64,000 nucleotides of DNA from Poronia punctata (lineage: Eukaryota; Ascomycota; Sordariomycetes; Xylariales; Xylariaceae): contig MU401603.1 in NCBI GenBank assembly GCA_022579005.1, positions 33,672-97,671 on the forward strand, written 5' to 3'. The translations under genes and the position numbers were made by a program. Shown in pieces: positions 24,301-36,410 of this stretch. The notes beneath the pieces were generated by a model. It saw only the letters and a list, made by a program, of their open reading frames with translations. It was not told the origin of the DNA and did not search any database. Positions within the stretch are counted from its first letter, which is position 1. Each line of letters opens with the position of its first letter.

Positions 24301-27300
24301 AGTAGTACTTTATAGCAGTATGCTTTATATTACGTTTAAAAAGTTATAAGGTTTTTTATTTCTTTTATTATTTTAATTTTATAAAATATTTATTATATAT
24401 TTATTTTAGTAAAAATTTTTACTTTTAATATTTATGCTAAGGTTTTTTTAATTAGTAGTAGTAAGTATTAGTTTTTTTTTATTAAGTTATTTAATTTTTA
24501 GTAGTTTATATAAAATTATAGTTTTTTATAAGGTTTAACTATAAAAAGTACTAGCAAGGCTTATAAGACATTATTTAGCTTTATAAAACCTTTTTATAAG
24601 TTATTAACTAAATACTTATATATTGCTTTTAATTTATTTAAAAATATTTTATAAAAAAGGCTATATTTTAAGTTATTAAAAGATTTGCTTTTAAAAAACT
24701 TTATTTAGTAGTTTACTTTTAGCTAGTATAAAAGCAAAGTGTTTAAGTTTACTTTATTAAAAGTATATAGTAAACTATAGTATTTTAAAAGTATAACTTT
24801 AAAAGCTTGTTTTTTTAACTTTTTATTTTTTTTATTAAAGAATGCTTTAATTCTTTATTTATTAATAATTAAATTAAGTTTTTTTATACTTATAATTTTA
24901 ACTTAGTTTTTTAAATAGTTTATTTTAACTATTTATTAAAATAAAAAAGCTATTAAAAAACAAAGTTTTATAGTTAGCTTTTTTTATACTAAGCTATACT
25001 GTCTTTTTTTATTTAATATAGTCTTTATATATTTAATAGCTATTTTTTAAATATACTAGTTTTATAAAAAGGTTTAAGCTAAAGTACGTCTTTGTTTTTT
25101 AAAAAAAGTACTTTTTTTATTTTTTAAATTTTAGCTTATATTAGATTTAAATAAAAAAAACAAAGCATACGCTTTTTGTTTACATATACGCTTTTTTTTA
25201 GCTTTAAACTTATTTTTTTTAATATTATTAAATGCGTTTTTTTATTTAATAAGCATTTAGCTTTTTTTAGTAAAGTTTTTAAAAATTTTAATTAATAACT
25301 TTTATAGTTAAAAAGTATGCTATATTTTATAAACTATAACTTTTTTAGTATTATATTATATTATATATTTAGTACTATAAGCAGTATTTTTTAAAATATA
25401 TAATTATTTATTTAAAACGTAGTTACTAAAACTTTATATATTTTCTAACTATTTTTACTATTAAACTTAGTTGCTATATAATAGTTAAAGTCTATAATTA
25501 CTATTAAGCTTATTATAGCTTTAATTTTTTTTACTAAAAGCATGCTTATTACTATATATACGTTAGCTTTTATATTATTTAAAACGTTGTTTATTTATAA
25601 AAAAGATTTATTATTTAATAGTATATAGTTAAATATAAAAGGTTTTTTTTTATATATTTGTTTATTATATTTATTTTTTTTAAATTGCTATTTAGTAATA
25701 TTTTCTTTAAAAAAAAGTTTACTTGCTTTAAAGTTATTTTTTTAAAGTTTGTTTTTTTTTTTTTTAATAAAAAAGGCTTTAGTTTTTACGTTATAATTAT
25801 AAAATATTAAGATTACTTAAATGCGTGCTTATTAATTTAAGTTATTTTTTTTTTAAAAAATAGTTATAAAAAGTATGTTTTTAGCTTTTATAGTTAAAGC
25901 AGCGTCCTTTAATAATTAAAGTTTTTATTTTCTTTACTAATAGCTTTATTTGCTAAATAAAAATCTGTTAGTTTGTTTTTTTTACATTATAAAAGCTAGT
26001 ATTTTTATTATAATTTTTTATATTTACATTTAACTTTGCTATACTTAGTTATACTAAATAAATAGCGTTATTATTAGCTTAAAGGTTGCTATTAGTATTA
26101 GTTAGCTTTTATATAGCTTTTTACTTATTTTTTTAATAAAAAGTATAAACTACTTAAGTATAATATTAAACAAAAGCATTAAAGTTAACTATATTATTAA
26201 AATATTAAGTAATAGTTTCTTATTATAAGTAAGCAATAAGTTTATTATAAAACTCTTTTTTTTACTTTATTTATAAAATCTTTTGCTTTTTTACTAGTTA
26301 TATAAAGTTATTTTTAAAAGTTTAATAATTAGCAAAGCTTTTTATTTTTAGTTTTTAATATTTAGCTTTAACGTTTTACTTTTAGTTAATGTTTTTATAC
26401 TTACTTTTTAAATATTTTAAAAGTTTTTTTAATATATTAATTATATTTAAATAGTTATTTTATAAGTAAAGCTAAAAGTTTTTAGCTATAGTTTTGCTTA
26501 AGTAAGCTTTAACGTTAGCTATTTTAGCATAGTTATTTATAAACTAGTTTTTATTAGCTTTAAAGCAGTTACGCATATAGTAGTACTATACTTTAAAAAT
26601 AATTTTTTTTTTTTTATTATTATAAAACGTAAATATTTTAATTTTAGCTAACTTTTAAAGCTATATTATAATTATAAAAAAAGTATTATTATAAAACGTT
26701 AACTTATTATAAGCTAAAAGGTTAACTACTTATTAGTTAATATTAATTATTTAATTTTTAAAGCGCTTAATTTTATTATATACTTTTATTAACTTAGCTA
26801 TTATATATTTTATAATTACGTTTTAATTAGGTATTAGCATAGTTGCGTTATTTTTATAGCTATAACTTTTTAATTAAGTTTATAGTTATTATACTTTTTT
26901 TTTTAAAATAGCGTTTTTTTTTAATTTAAAGTAAGTTAAGTAGTAAGCCTAGTAAACTAAGTTAATAATAATTTGCTTATTAAGTATAAAAATACTATAT
27001 ATAAAATCTGCTTAAATTTAATAAGCAATTAATATTAAAAATTAAATTTTAAGTTTTTAAAACATTACTATAAAGTATATTTATATTAAGTTATTAAAAG
27101 CTTTAATATTTATAGTACTATTAAAGTTTAATATAGCTTATTTGCTATTTTTAGTAAATAGTATAAATAAAAATCTTAGTTTATTTAATTTTTTAATAAA
27201 CAATTTAGTAAAAGCTTATATTAACTTATAAGTTTTTTAATAAAACCTTTTAAGTATTTATTTATAATAAGAAAACTTAAAAGCATTTTTTATAAGTTAT

Positions 27301-27698
27301 TAGTTAAAAACGCAAGCTTGTTTTTTTAATATTTTAAAAGATTTTTTTTTATTAGATTTTTTAAGGTCGCAGCTTAAAGTTTTACTTACAGCTTTAAAAA
27401 AAAGCTAAAGAACTATAGTAAACCTATAGCAGGCTTTTATTTATAAAATCTTATTAGCTTTAAAAATTGTTTTATTAAAGTTATTATTTTAGTATAGCGC
27501 TTTAGCAAATGCTTGCTGCTTTATTATAGCACGCATTTTTATACGTTTTTTATCTTTTTAAGCTATAACTAGTTAGTAGCTAAAATATTAATTTTTAGCA
27601 GTTTATTTTAACGTAAGTAATACTGTTTAGTTTAAATTAATTTAGCAATTAAAGCGTACACTTTTTTAATTACTTTTTTTTTTTTTTAACCTTTAAAT

Positions 27699-27945
27699 TA
27701 TTATAATTAGGTTATAAAAAAAACAAGGCTTTTAAAGGTAACTTAATCTATTATTAAAAATTTAAAAGTAAAAAGAAAAAGAAAAAAAAGCCTTTAAGAT
27801 CTTGTTTAGTATACAAACCTAATGTGTGCTTACTATAGTAGGTCTGCACCTGTTTATAAGTGCAGGTCTTAGTACGTACTATTTAAGGGAGGTAATAGCT
27901 ATAAGCCACTTAATTGGCTATACTGCTATTAACTGATTTGTAACT
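27699..27945 (+). repeat. Right LTR-like direct repeat
   Basis: 247 bp, less mutated copy; keeps GGGAGG, GGTCTGCACC and CTGATTTGTAACT. It contains an inverted repeat CTGCAC (27844-27849) and GTGCAG (27860-27865) separated by ten bases. Confidence 0.75.
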
Positions 27946-28334
27946 ATAGTAAAGTTAAAAAAGCTTATTATTTATAAACGCAAGATAAATCCTAGCTAAA
28001 AATAGTAACTTAAGCTAACTGCTTAAAAGTAGCAGCGCTATAAAATTTATTAAATTAAGATATTTAATTTTTATAAAGCTTTTTTTGCTTACGTTAACTT
28101 TAAAGACGTTAAGCTTAATATGTTTATATAAGTTAATAATGCTTTTTAAAAAATAATAAAGCGCTAAGTATTTTAAATTTTAAAAGATAACTTAATAATT
28201 AATAGCTTACTTTTTTTATATAAAACTATATAGCTGCCCTATTTTATTTTTTATAAAAACACTTTTAATAGTAATTATTATTTATAGCTTTGTATTTTAA
28301 ATAGCTTATACTTGCTTATAAGCTTTAGCTTTTT

Positions 28335-28364
28335 ATTATAAACTTATATATTATAAACTTATAT
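28335..28364 (+). repeat. Perfect 15-bp tandem duplication in the AT island
   Basis: Two adjacent identical copies of ATTATAAACTTATAT. Being identical, the duplication probably postdates most RIP mutation. Confidence 0.7.
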
Positions 28365-29865
28365 ATTGTTAAGTTAAGGTTTTATATTATAAGGTTATAT
28401 TAGTTTGCTTATTTTTTTTAATATAAATATTTAATAAAATAAAAAAAAAGTATTAAAAACTTAATAACTTAATTATAAACTTATAGCTATATAAAGCAGC
28501 TATAGCAACACTAGCTTTTTTTTTAAGCTTTTAAGATTATTTACTTTTTATAGTTAGCCTTGCTAATTTTAATAAGCAGTTTTTTTTTAGCTTTTTTTTA
28601 TTATTAGTTTACTTAACTTAAAACTAATTTAACTAGGCTTATTTTGCTTTTTTTAAGTTTTTTAAAGTTGCTTATTAAAGCTTTTTACTTTATTTAGTAT
28701 ACTTAGTACTACGCTTATAGTAACTAAAACTACTATGCGCTTTGCTACTTTTATAGTGCTATTTTTTATTATTAAGCTATTATATTTTTATAGCTAGTTT
28801 TAAGCTTAGCGTTTATAATAAGCTTAATTTTAATTTTAGTTTTAAACTTAATATAGTTATTTTTAGCGTAGCTAGCAGTTTTAAACTAAAACTACTTTTT
28901 AACCTAACTAGTAACAACTTATAAAGCAATAAAAATTTATAAAATATATTTTTTAATTAGCTAAAAAGCAAAATATGCTAAGCTGCTTTAGTAAACGTAC
29001 TTTTAAGTATAATAAAGCTTACTATAATAATATTTTTATTTTAAAGCTTGCTTATAATAATAACTATTTTTATAATAATAATAACTTTAGTAATAATAAT
29101 AATATATACTTTTAACTTAGTAATAGTATTAATAATTTTAACTTAAATTTTTTTAATATTGTTAATAACTAGTATATAAAAATAGCTAAACTTAAAACTA
29201 ATACGCTTATAAATAATAGCTATAATAACGCTACTAAATATAGCTTTAATAATAATAATAAAATAAAAAGCCTTTTTAAGTAAGTAGCTAAGCATATTAT
29301 ATATTACTATATGGCATATTATTAGTTTTTATACTTTATTTAAACTTGCTAGCACTTTATTTTTTATTTTTAACTTAGCTAGCTTTTATAATAGTTTATT
29401 AACATAATTTTATATTTTAATAATTATATTAAAGTTTTAATACTTTGCTAAGCATTTTTTAAAGTGTTTTTATAGCTTATACTTTAGTACTTATAAAAAA
29501 TAAATACTTTTGCTATTTTAAATAGCTTTAAGCTTATTAATATATTAACTTTAAGCATATAGCAATAATTATATAAAAGCATAGTAAGATTATTTTATTA
29601 ACTTATAATATTTAATAAATTAATAAGCTAGCAAATTTTTTATATAAAATCTTATTAATAGCTTATAGCTAGCTACGAGGTTTTAAAGCAATAAATGCTT
29701 TATTTATATATAGTAGCAAGCTTAAGTAGCTTATAATAGTTAATAAAAGCTTTATTATAAAGACTTTAATTAACATATTAACATATTATAATAATAATAA
29801 ACAGCTTTTTATATAAATTTAATAAAAAATATACTTTTTTATATAAATTTATATAAAAAAGTACC

Positions 29866-29945
29866 TTTGCGCTTAACAAGTTTTATTTAACTAATAAGTT
29901 TTGTTTAATTAACAAGTCTTGTTTAATTAATAAGTCTTGCCCTAC
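29866..29945 (-). repeat. Right subterminal array, inverted relative to the left
   Basis: At least four copies of the same motif in opposite orientation (TTAACAAGTCTT-like on the + strand), next to the right terminal repeat. The mirror arrangement supports a single element between the two arrays. Confidence 0.65.
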
Positions 29946-29949
29946 TTGT

Positions 29950-29996
29950 ACAAGCTTAATAAGCCATGTTGCCTCCTACATTTTCCTGCTACAATA
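29950..29996 (-). repeat. Right terminal inverted repeat of the AT island
   Basis: Reverse complement starts TATTGTAGCAGGA and pairs with 14197-14243. The inner end of both copies reads AGCTTGT or GGCTTGT. Confidence 0.55.
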
Positions 29997-30752
29997 CCTT
30001 AACCTGCAGAATTCCATCAATATAGATGTGTAAATGATGTCCTTTACAACACACGCAGATTCTCACTGCAACGTTCAAGTTTTATCTAATTTGATTCATT
30101 ATATCGTAGGCGTAGACAAGCAGTACATGGTGAGGTATGCATGTAATTAGAACATCTACTAGACACAACGCGGACTTATATTCATCAGATAACCCAAATG
30201 GATTTGTTCGAGCTTCTCACCACATGTAGAGGAGCTGCGAGCAGGAGGTTGGCTGAATACAGCAAGTACGGCTCATGTCTCTGTATAATATATACCTACG
30301 TGTGTATTGGCAATAGCTGAGGTGTTTCTAGAACATCTCACAGCTGGCTTTCTCAGTAGTAGCAACCTGTAGGTACCTTGACATGAAGAACGGTTTTGAG
30401 AGAACCGGAAGAGCTAGCTGTGTCGATTGTCAACGACACAGTATAGCCATCAATAAGACAATAAAGCATGGAAAAGGGATTATATCATACATTTACATAG
30501 AACAACGCTGATTCACACAGCATCAACTATTATACATCTTTCGCTAGAGACCACCGCAATTACATACGAGGATATCTAATGCGAGCCTTGACCTCACTCA
30601 TCCCTCAGACACCATACTGCGAAATCCTTTTCCCGGACCCAGTTCTCCCTCTTTCGGACCTGGACGTCCGTTAGTGCATGACGACGGCTCCCCCGCACAA
30701 TCAAAGCATTGAGCAGATAAAACCGCCAACATAGTCGTATCTTGACGACTGA
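29997..30752. other. Intergenic right of the AT island, 3' of the RRM gene
   Basis: Ordinary composition returns within a few tens of bases of 29996. AGGTACCT occurs at 30371. No gene or RNA recognised. Confidence 0.55.
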
Positions 30753-31815
30753 CTACGATTCCTGGTTGCTCTCAGATACATTTTCGGATCTATCACCCCG
30801 CTTGTTGCCTGCGGGACCTCTCGGGGACCGGATCCGGGCAAAGTCAATGCGCAGACTTCTACCACTCAATTGAACTCCAGAAAGCTTCTCAAGACCCTTT
30901 TGGGCGCTTTCTACGTCGAGGAAGTCGGCGTGAGCAAACCCACGTGGCCAACCAGTGTTGCGATCGACAGCCACACGGACGTCTACCACATTTTCCAGGC
31001 CACGGAAAATCTCGTTCAGTTGAGCATCTGTCGTTTCATATGGAATATTCCCGACAAACAACGAAGTGGTCGGTCCATCAGCGGAGCCGTTTTGTGAGCG
31101 GGATTGGGGTTTGTATGTCTTGCGCTTGTTTGGGTTCGGGTTCTTGACATCGACCCGGATTTGGCGCCCGTGCCAGTATGAATCATTAGCCTCCGCAGCG
31201 GCCTGTTTGGCCTCCTCCGGCGAAGCGAACTCTACAAAGCCAAATCTGTACAAGTAATAATTTAGCACAGGTCATAGGGTTATCATGGAATCCCACTCCC
31301 ATTCTGCGTTGTGGAGACACAGTTGTGATAATTTGGATACGCACCCTTTGCTTAATCCTTCCGGATTTTTAACAACTTTGATATGCTGGATCTCGCCATA
31401 TTTGGAGAAGGCCTCCCTCAAATGTTCTTCGGTAACATCATAACTCATATTGGCGACGAATATTCCGCTCTCTTCAGTAGGTGGTGTCGCCTTAACTTCA
31501 GAGGTGGCCTCGGACTCTGTTGCAGAGGGGTCCACTGTGGTATTGGCATCCTCTTGAGCAAAGGCCGCGGACCGGGAAAATGACCGCGAAAGAGGCAATA
31601 GGATCGCTGGTTTCGCATCTAATCTTCCCATCTGGAGGGCTCTGGAAGCCAGCTGCCGCGGCGCGGCGGTGGCGGTGGCAGTCGAGGACCACGCGGCCCT
31701 AAGAGCAGCTCTGCGGATACAATGCCTGATATGCCACCAGTTAGTTGGGATAGTTCTTGGGGACAAAGTTTAGGATCATGTATCCCGCAATTGCCTGCGA
31801 TAGGTATTCTCACAT
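30753..31815 (-). CDS. Two-RRM RNA-binding protein, probably mitochondrial
   Basis: Spliced on the minus strand: 31815-31814, 31725-31345 and 31245-30753 (291 aa). The first intron (88 bp, GTGAGA...ATCAG, branch site CTAAC) lies inside the start codon, AT|G; the second is 99 bp (GTGCGT...ACAG). The N-terminus is rich in Arg, Ala and Ser and lacks acidic residues for about 45 residues (starting MHCIRRAALRAAW), like a mitochondrial presequence, with a RSFSRSA cleavage-like site. Two RRMs follow: RNP2 IFVANMSY (about 89) with RNP1 KGFGFVEF (about 127), and RNP2 LFVGNIPY (about 190) with RNP1 RGFAHADF. A basic RSPRGPAGNKRGDR tail ends the protein. Inferred role: mitochondrial RNA handling; no orthologue named. 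The domains are certain. The start is less so: without the first intron the frame has no upstream ATG, only a TTG at 31766. Confidence 0.85.
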
Positions 31816-33087
31816 TTTGGATATTGGGGCTGGGAATTGTCTGTTCTTTGGAGATAAAAGAGATCTTGGATGGATGATATGGATAGAACAGTGCAGGTGG
31901 TAAATGGTAGAGGAGGTGTGAAATTTATTCAGCATTAGTCCAGAAGAAAAATCAGATTTGTAGTCTAGATTGAGAGCGCGTCTTACAGGGGGTCTGGCCC
32001 CACCTTTAATGCAATACAGTGCTATCCGACCGTCTGATACCATTTCTACTGATGCATCTCTAGGAAATGTAGATATACACCTACAGGGGCTTACTTACCT
32101 TATACTTACGAGTATGCATACTTTATTATTGCAAGCACTTGTCAACCCTTTAAGAATTGCAAAGATTACAATACAACTGGAAGCAGCACAGCAAGCTATC
32201 TCCGAACGTGTAAAATGAAGATAGGAGGTATTTGTAAAGAAACAACAACGCATCTTTTAAAAACGCCAGATCTAGGAGATAAAGATATACAACACGTCTA
32301 TCAAGACATCTAGAGCATCAACTTTTGCAGAGAAACAATGTCGATACAAAGGTAGGAGCACCTTTAACTTATGGGGGCGGAGAGGGTTTAGAGGCCTGGG
32401 GAATGTTGAGCCGTGTTTAATTCAAGAGCTGTAGGTTCTAGTAGTTTTTCTTTTTTCCTTTTCAAGTGATTCGTCCCCTTTATCTTACCTGGAGCTTGCT
32501 AGAGTGGCATGTGCAATATGTGACAGCCAGGTCACATACAACGTATAAAAAGTAGCCGGGCGCTGGTAAGATACAAGATGCATTACTATAAACCCAACCA
32601 CCACTATGAACAACAGGGCAAGAGGTATATTTTATAGCCAGCGATAGTAGTATCTCTTTGCTTCTTCATTTTCCCCCCTAATCCGTTGGTCTCTTCTTCT
32701 AAGTTATTCTAACGTAAACTTCCGCCTCGTGGGCGGCTTTGTATAGGGATATACCAGACACGCCCTATAGAACTAAACAAAATCAAAGCTGTAGTGAGTT
32801 AACTACTAGTAACCCTTCCAAATGCGCTGCCGGGTTCTACCAATGCTGTTTTACCGTTGTTCCGTTCCCAATCCAATAAAAACTTTTCCCCGACCCCAAA
32901 TTCAAATCCCCAGGACTATCACAGCAGCGACAATTCAGCTCGTGACATGAGACTGAGACCAACGTCAAGTGAGCAGGCCAGCACCTGCTCGCTCGGGTCC
33001 CGCGTTATCCTGGCCTATTCGATGCTGGCACCGTCGGCCAACCGCTTTCGATACTTTAGCGGGACGTCACCGACTAAGTAGACCGGA
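31816..33087. other. Intergenic between RRM and bHLH genes
   Basis: About 1.3 kb holding the RRM promoter and bHLH 3' UTR. One TACGAGTA at 32107. Short open frames (for example 32857-33081) show no domain or codon pattern. Confidence 0.55.
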
Positions 33088-34611
33088 CTAAAACCGCTCC
33101 GCACGGTAACCACCGCCTGAGCTCTGACCTTCGTACTGCACACCGGTCATAGATTCTGTGCCGTTATTTATGCTCCCACCCAGTGATCGCAAAGGAGGTA
33201 GTAGCGACGGCCGAGGAGCTGGCCCCCATGGACCGTCTTGAGAAGCCATGCTAGACGCATGCTGTTGTTGCGTAGACGTAATTTGGGTCGTAGCTCCCGA
33301 TCCTGCAGGCCCACCATTGCGCAGTTGATTTAACTGTGCGCGAAGGTGTTCCACTTCTGTCATGGCACTCTGGTAATGCTCGTTCAGGGTTCTAAGCTCT
33401 GCAGCCTGCCGTTGGTGCTCCGATATTGCTACAATACGTGTCAGTACACAGCCCAGTCACCGTGTCGATTAAATGCCGCACCTCTTGATAATATCTCCCA
33501 TTTGGATGCCTTTGCACCCCGTTCTTGCGGCATCAAGTTGCGAAGATGATCGAAGAGCTCCTTCATTTCCGTCCGCCTCTTTCTTTCCGCCAGCTTATGA
33601 CTGACTCGTAGTTCAGGGGTTCTGCTATAAGGCTGGGAACCACTATGAGGGCTTGTCTCCTCGCTCTGTAAGCCGGTCAGGCTTCTGTGCACCAACGTGT
33701 GATGGTGTACGGTCTGGAAATCGGACGCTACGCCATCTTCTAAGCGTCTCTGGCCCGGCGGTAGTCGCGAATCGGCTGTAAACTGGCTACTCGCGATAGA
33801 TTCCGCTAGACTACTCCGCCTGGAGTCTAGAAATGTGCCGCCCGTGCTGCTAGAAGGTAGCCTGTGCGCAATCTCGTCCTCGGGAAAAGCCCACGCTTGC
33901 CCTTTAATAGGCTCCGCAGCTCTCGCTATAGTCATACTTGCGGGTCCGGTGATGGCCGGCGCTGTTCGGGCTTTGGGGTGGCCGTCCGGAGTCCGCTCGG
34001 GTTGGTATCCGTTGGAAATTCGATGTACGGCCAGGTGATCCAATCCCCGAGCATTTCTTTGTGGCACCAGACCGGCGTGTATCGACGTCGTGGATTGATT
34101 TGCGCTCGCGTATGGTGAACCACCTAGCCTCAGGTCACCGAAATTCTGGTTGATCCCGCTACCGACACTCTCTCGACGCGAGTCCGGTGCTATGCTAGCC
34201 GCCCCGCTCATGGCGCCGGTCGGTATAAAAGAATCTCTGGACTGCGGTCGGTCGAGTCGCAGTCTGGTAGGCGACGTCGGCGAAACCATCGAGGCCACAC
34301 TCATGTGTGAGGACACACTCATGTGTGGGGCGACGAATGATTGCGGGACTGTCGTACTTGTGGGCGAAGGCGTCTTTTCCTGCGCATGGTGATAGGGATA
34401 GTTTCCCACCCCCGAAGCCGTCGAATTATCTAACGAGGCAGATTAGTTCGACACGGCCAGGGCCTTGTACCGGTGCAGGTGATGACTACGTACGCTTGCT
34501 GGAAGCATCGGTGCTGGAGAAATAAGCAGAGTCCCGGTGCTCGTCTGCAGAATTGAGAACTGTAGCCAAGGGTAGCTTCTGGGACGCAGGGCGTCGTTGG
34601 TCGCCTGCCAT
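33088..34611 (-). CDS. bHLH transcription factor
   Basis: Spliced on the minus strand: 34611-34494, 34429-33482 and 33428-33088 (468 aa), with introns of 64 bp (GTACGT...GTTAG) and 53 bp (GTGCGG...TGTAG), both phase 1. Residues 1-315 are low-complexity Ser/Pro/Thr-rich. The bHLH at about 316-370 reads SHKLAERKRRTEM, loop, then KASKWEILSRAI; the second intron falls inside helix 2 and both sides join in frame. His, Glu and Arg at the DNA-contact positions (H..E..R) are those of class B proteins that bind CACGTG-type E-boxes (family knowledge). After helix 2, HLRAQLNQLRN could extend as a short coiled coil. Nuclear. Its promoter faces the 12.5-kb gene-free stretch. Which fungal bHLH family it belongs to I cannot say. 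Confidence 0.92.
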
Positions 34612-36380
34612 GGTGGGCAAGTATGTGGACGTCTGCAGGTCAATGGCAATCTAAGAAACGAGCAATATCGGACACAGTTGCCAAACCGTGGATACACTTT
34701 CGACGCCAATTATATGAAAGCGCGCAGAGATCCGGCTCGGGCAGAAACAAACCGCACTATGAACCAAAAGGATGCGTTGAGAAAGATTCTATCTAAATAT
34801 TTTGGATTACCAATGCGTGCGCAAGCGGATCGTAGTTGGCGTAGACTAGAGTCGCCCTATCCTACGAGGATGGACGATCACCTAATGCGGTATTCTGGTG
34901 GTTGGTCAAGACTACTTCACACAGACACGGCGTAGCCGAGAAGAGATATGGATTGTAGATTGAGGGCCTGCAGTAATTTGTGCGCGTGCGTAAACTACTG
35001 GACGGACAGGCGCATTTATGTAGAAGAAATGGTGATAGAGAAGGAGAGATAGAGGAACATGATCCAGGGATTTTAGGAGGGACCAGGCAAGTTTAACTAA
35101 CAATGCAAGTCAGGTCTACTATGTACTGGCACAGATGGATCCTTGCCTACGAGTACCTACCGTACTAACAGCAAAGGTGAGGGCAGATATGTTGCTCCCA
35201 CCCAGGTACACTGTACCTGTACAAACCAGACAGAACAAGGGTGCAACAACTAGCATATCAGGTACCTAGTGTTGAAGGTGTCTGAATGTATTATGCAGAT
35301 CACATGTAGGGTATTGCCTAGTCAGGTTACTGGGCTGGCAAGGTGGTGGCCTGCTAAGCTAAAGTAACTAGTTCCAATACCGCTAGAAGTACACGTATGC
35401 ATTTGTTCTACTTGTATGTACGCGTACATATCCTCAACGGTAGGCAGGCGTAAAAGCATGGTCATTTTAATAGACCAGATAGTGCAAAATGTTTAGAGTA
35501 TATGTACTTTACCTATAAATAATAGTTCCTATTTAGATAATTGTCAGTCTTTCCCCAAGATCGTTACCTTGCAATACCTACCTGCAGTGTACGCAACATG
35601 TGCTTATTGTAGGGTGCTTGCTGTAGGTGCGGTTAGCACTTACTTGTATATGCTGAGTACTTTACTTTATAGTCGACCCGTCAAGACCCTGTTTTCTAAT
35701 GACCACTGTGTATTTAAGCGCAAAAATGTGTTGTTGAGCAAACGTTTTGGCGCTCGTGGTCGATCAGGTACATGCACCTACCGAGCCACATGGTTTTTAC
35801 ATCACCAGTTTGAGCCCTCAATTCCTTGTCCCTGCAAGTAAAAGGCGGGTCTTGGTTCTGTATCCTCTTCTTGTTGGGCGCCTTACAAGTATGTAGGTAG
35901 GGATAATAGCATTGAATACATCTACTGGGTACCTACATACAGGTATCTCCTGAAGGAAGTATCTATTCTGGCACCTGGTATACCTATTTTGTGCCTTCCT
36001 CACCTTTTGGTCACCTGTGCCCCTTGAAAGAAGACGCAAACCGCATCAAGGTCTTGATACACAATTTGCACACTATACAGTACTGTCGTATTGATGATGT
36101 ACGGCATAGCAATGTTGTCCTACGAGTAGATCTAGCACGATGCATTCTCCGCGTGCGTTACCTGCTACCGGCTACACTGTCCAAGTACTTGTATATAGAT
36201 GTGTATGTTGTGTGCCTCGGCAGATACAAATTATGCAAGTCCTGTAAATACATGTAGTCAAATAAATGCCATTCACCAAATCATGGCTATTTCCGGCGCA
36301 AGCCTGATCAAGGGTCTAACCAAGTCACGGAGCCCGGTGGCGCGACAAATACATGTGCTCCTAGATAGAACGGACCGCAC

Positions 36381-36410
36381 CGTGTCCGTGTCCGTGTCCG
36401 TGTCCGTGTC
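36381..36410 (+). repeat. (CGTGTC)5 microsatellite
   Basis: Five perfect hexamers. The last one runs into a 12-bp palindrome GTGTCATGACAC (36406-36417). Confidence 0.9.

Larger units (their letters stand above)
21142..27945. mobile_element. Relic LTR retrotransposon (6.8 kb), RIP-mutated, nested in the AT island
   Basis: Two direct repeats of 246 and 247 bp bound about 6.3 kb of ORF-less AT-rich DNA, the size expected of a gypsy- or copia-type element. The repeats differ at about 35 positions, all transitions, plus a single 1-bp gap. ATAGT precedes the left repeat (21137-21141) and follows the right one (27946-27950), a possible 5-bp target duplication. The ends (TAT...ACT) are not canonical TG...CA, which RIP or misplacement by a base could explain. 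No gag, pol, primer site or polypurine tract is readable, so class and orientation are unknown. Alternative: two separate insertions of one short repeat. Confidence 0.65.
14197..29996. mobile_element. RIP-degraded AT island, probably a TIR-bounded transposon carrying a nested LTR element
   Basis: About 15.8 kb of extreme A+T with no open frame of note beyond one low-complexity stretch (14561-14881). The composition changes sharply at both ends, and both ends carry imperfect terminal inverted repeats (14197-14243 and 29950-29996) followed by arrays of a short AAGACTTGTTAA-like motif. Known: RIP in Pezizomycotina converts C to T in duplicated DNA, leaving AT-rich relics. Inferred: an old DNA transposon, invaded by an LTR element (21142-27945), then RIP-mutated. 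Removing the LTR element leaves about 9 kb. No transposase can be read, so the superfamily is unknown. The outermost bases TA...TA could be a TA target duplication, but no longer duplication is convincing. Alternative: unrelated nested repeats whose ends resemble each other by chance. Confidence 0.6.

Noticed and set aside
14197..29996. AT island as an inserted piece of mitochondrial genome
   Set aside because: No mitochondrial genes, tRNAs or long frames; transition-only divergence of the internal repeats and the terminal repeats fit RIP better.
14197..29996. AT island as the centromere
   Set aside because: Fungal centromeric DNA can look like this, but the island is short, bounded by inverted repeats and flanked closely by ordinary genes. 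CENP-A mapping would decide.
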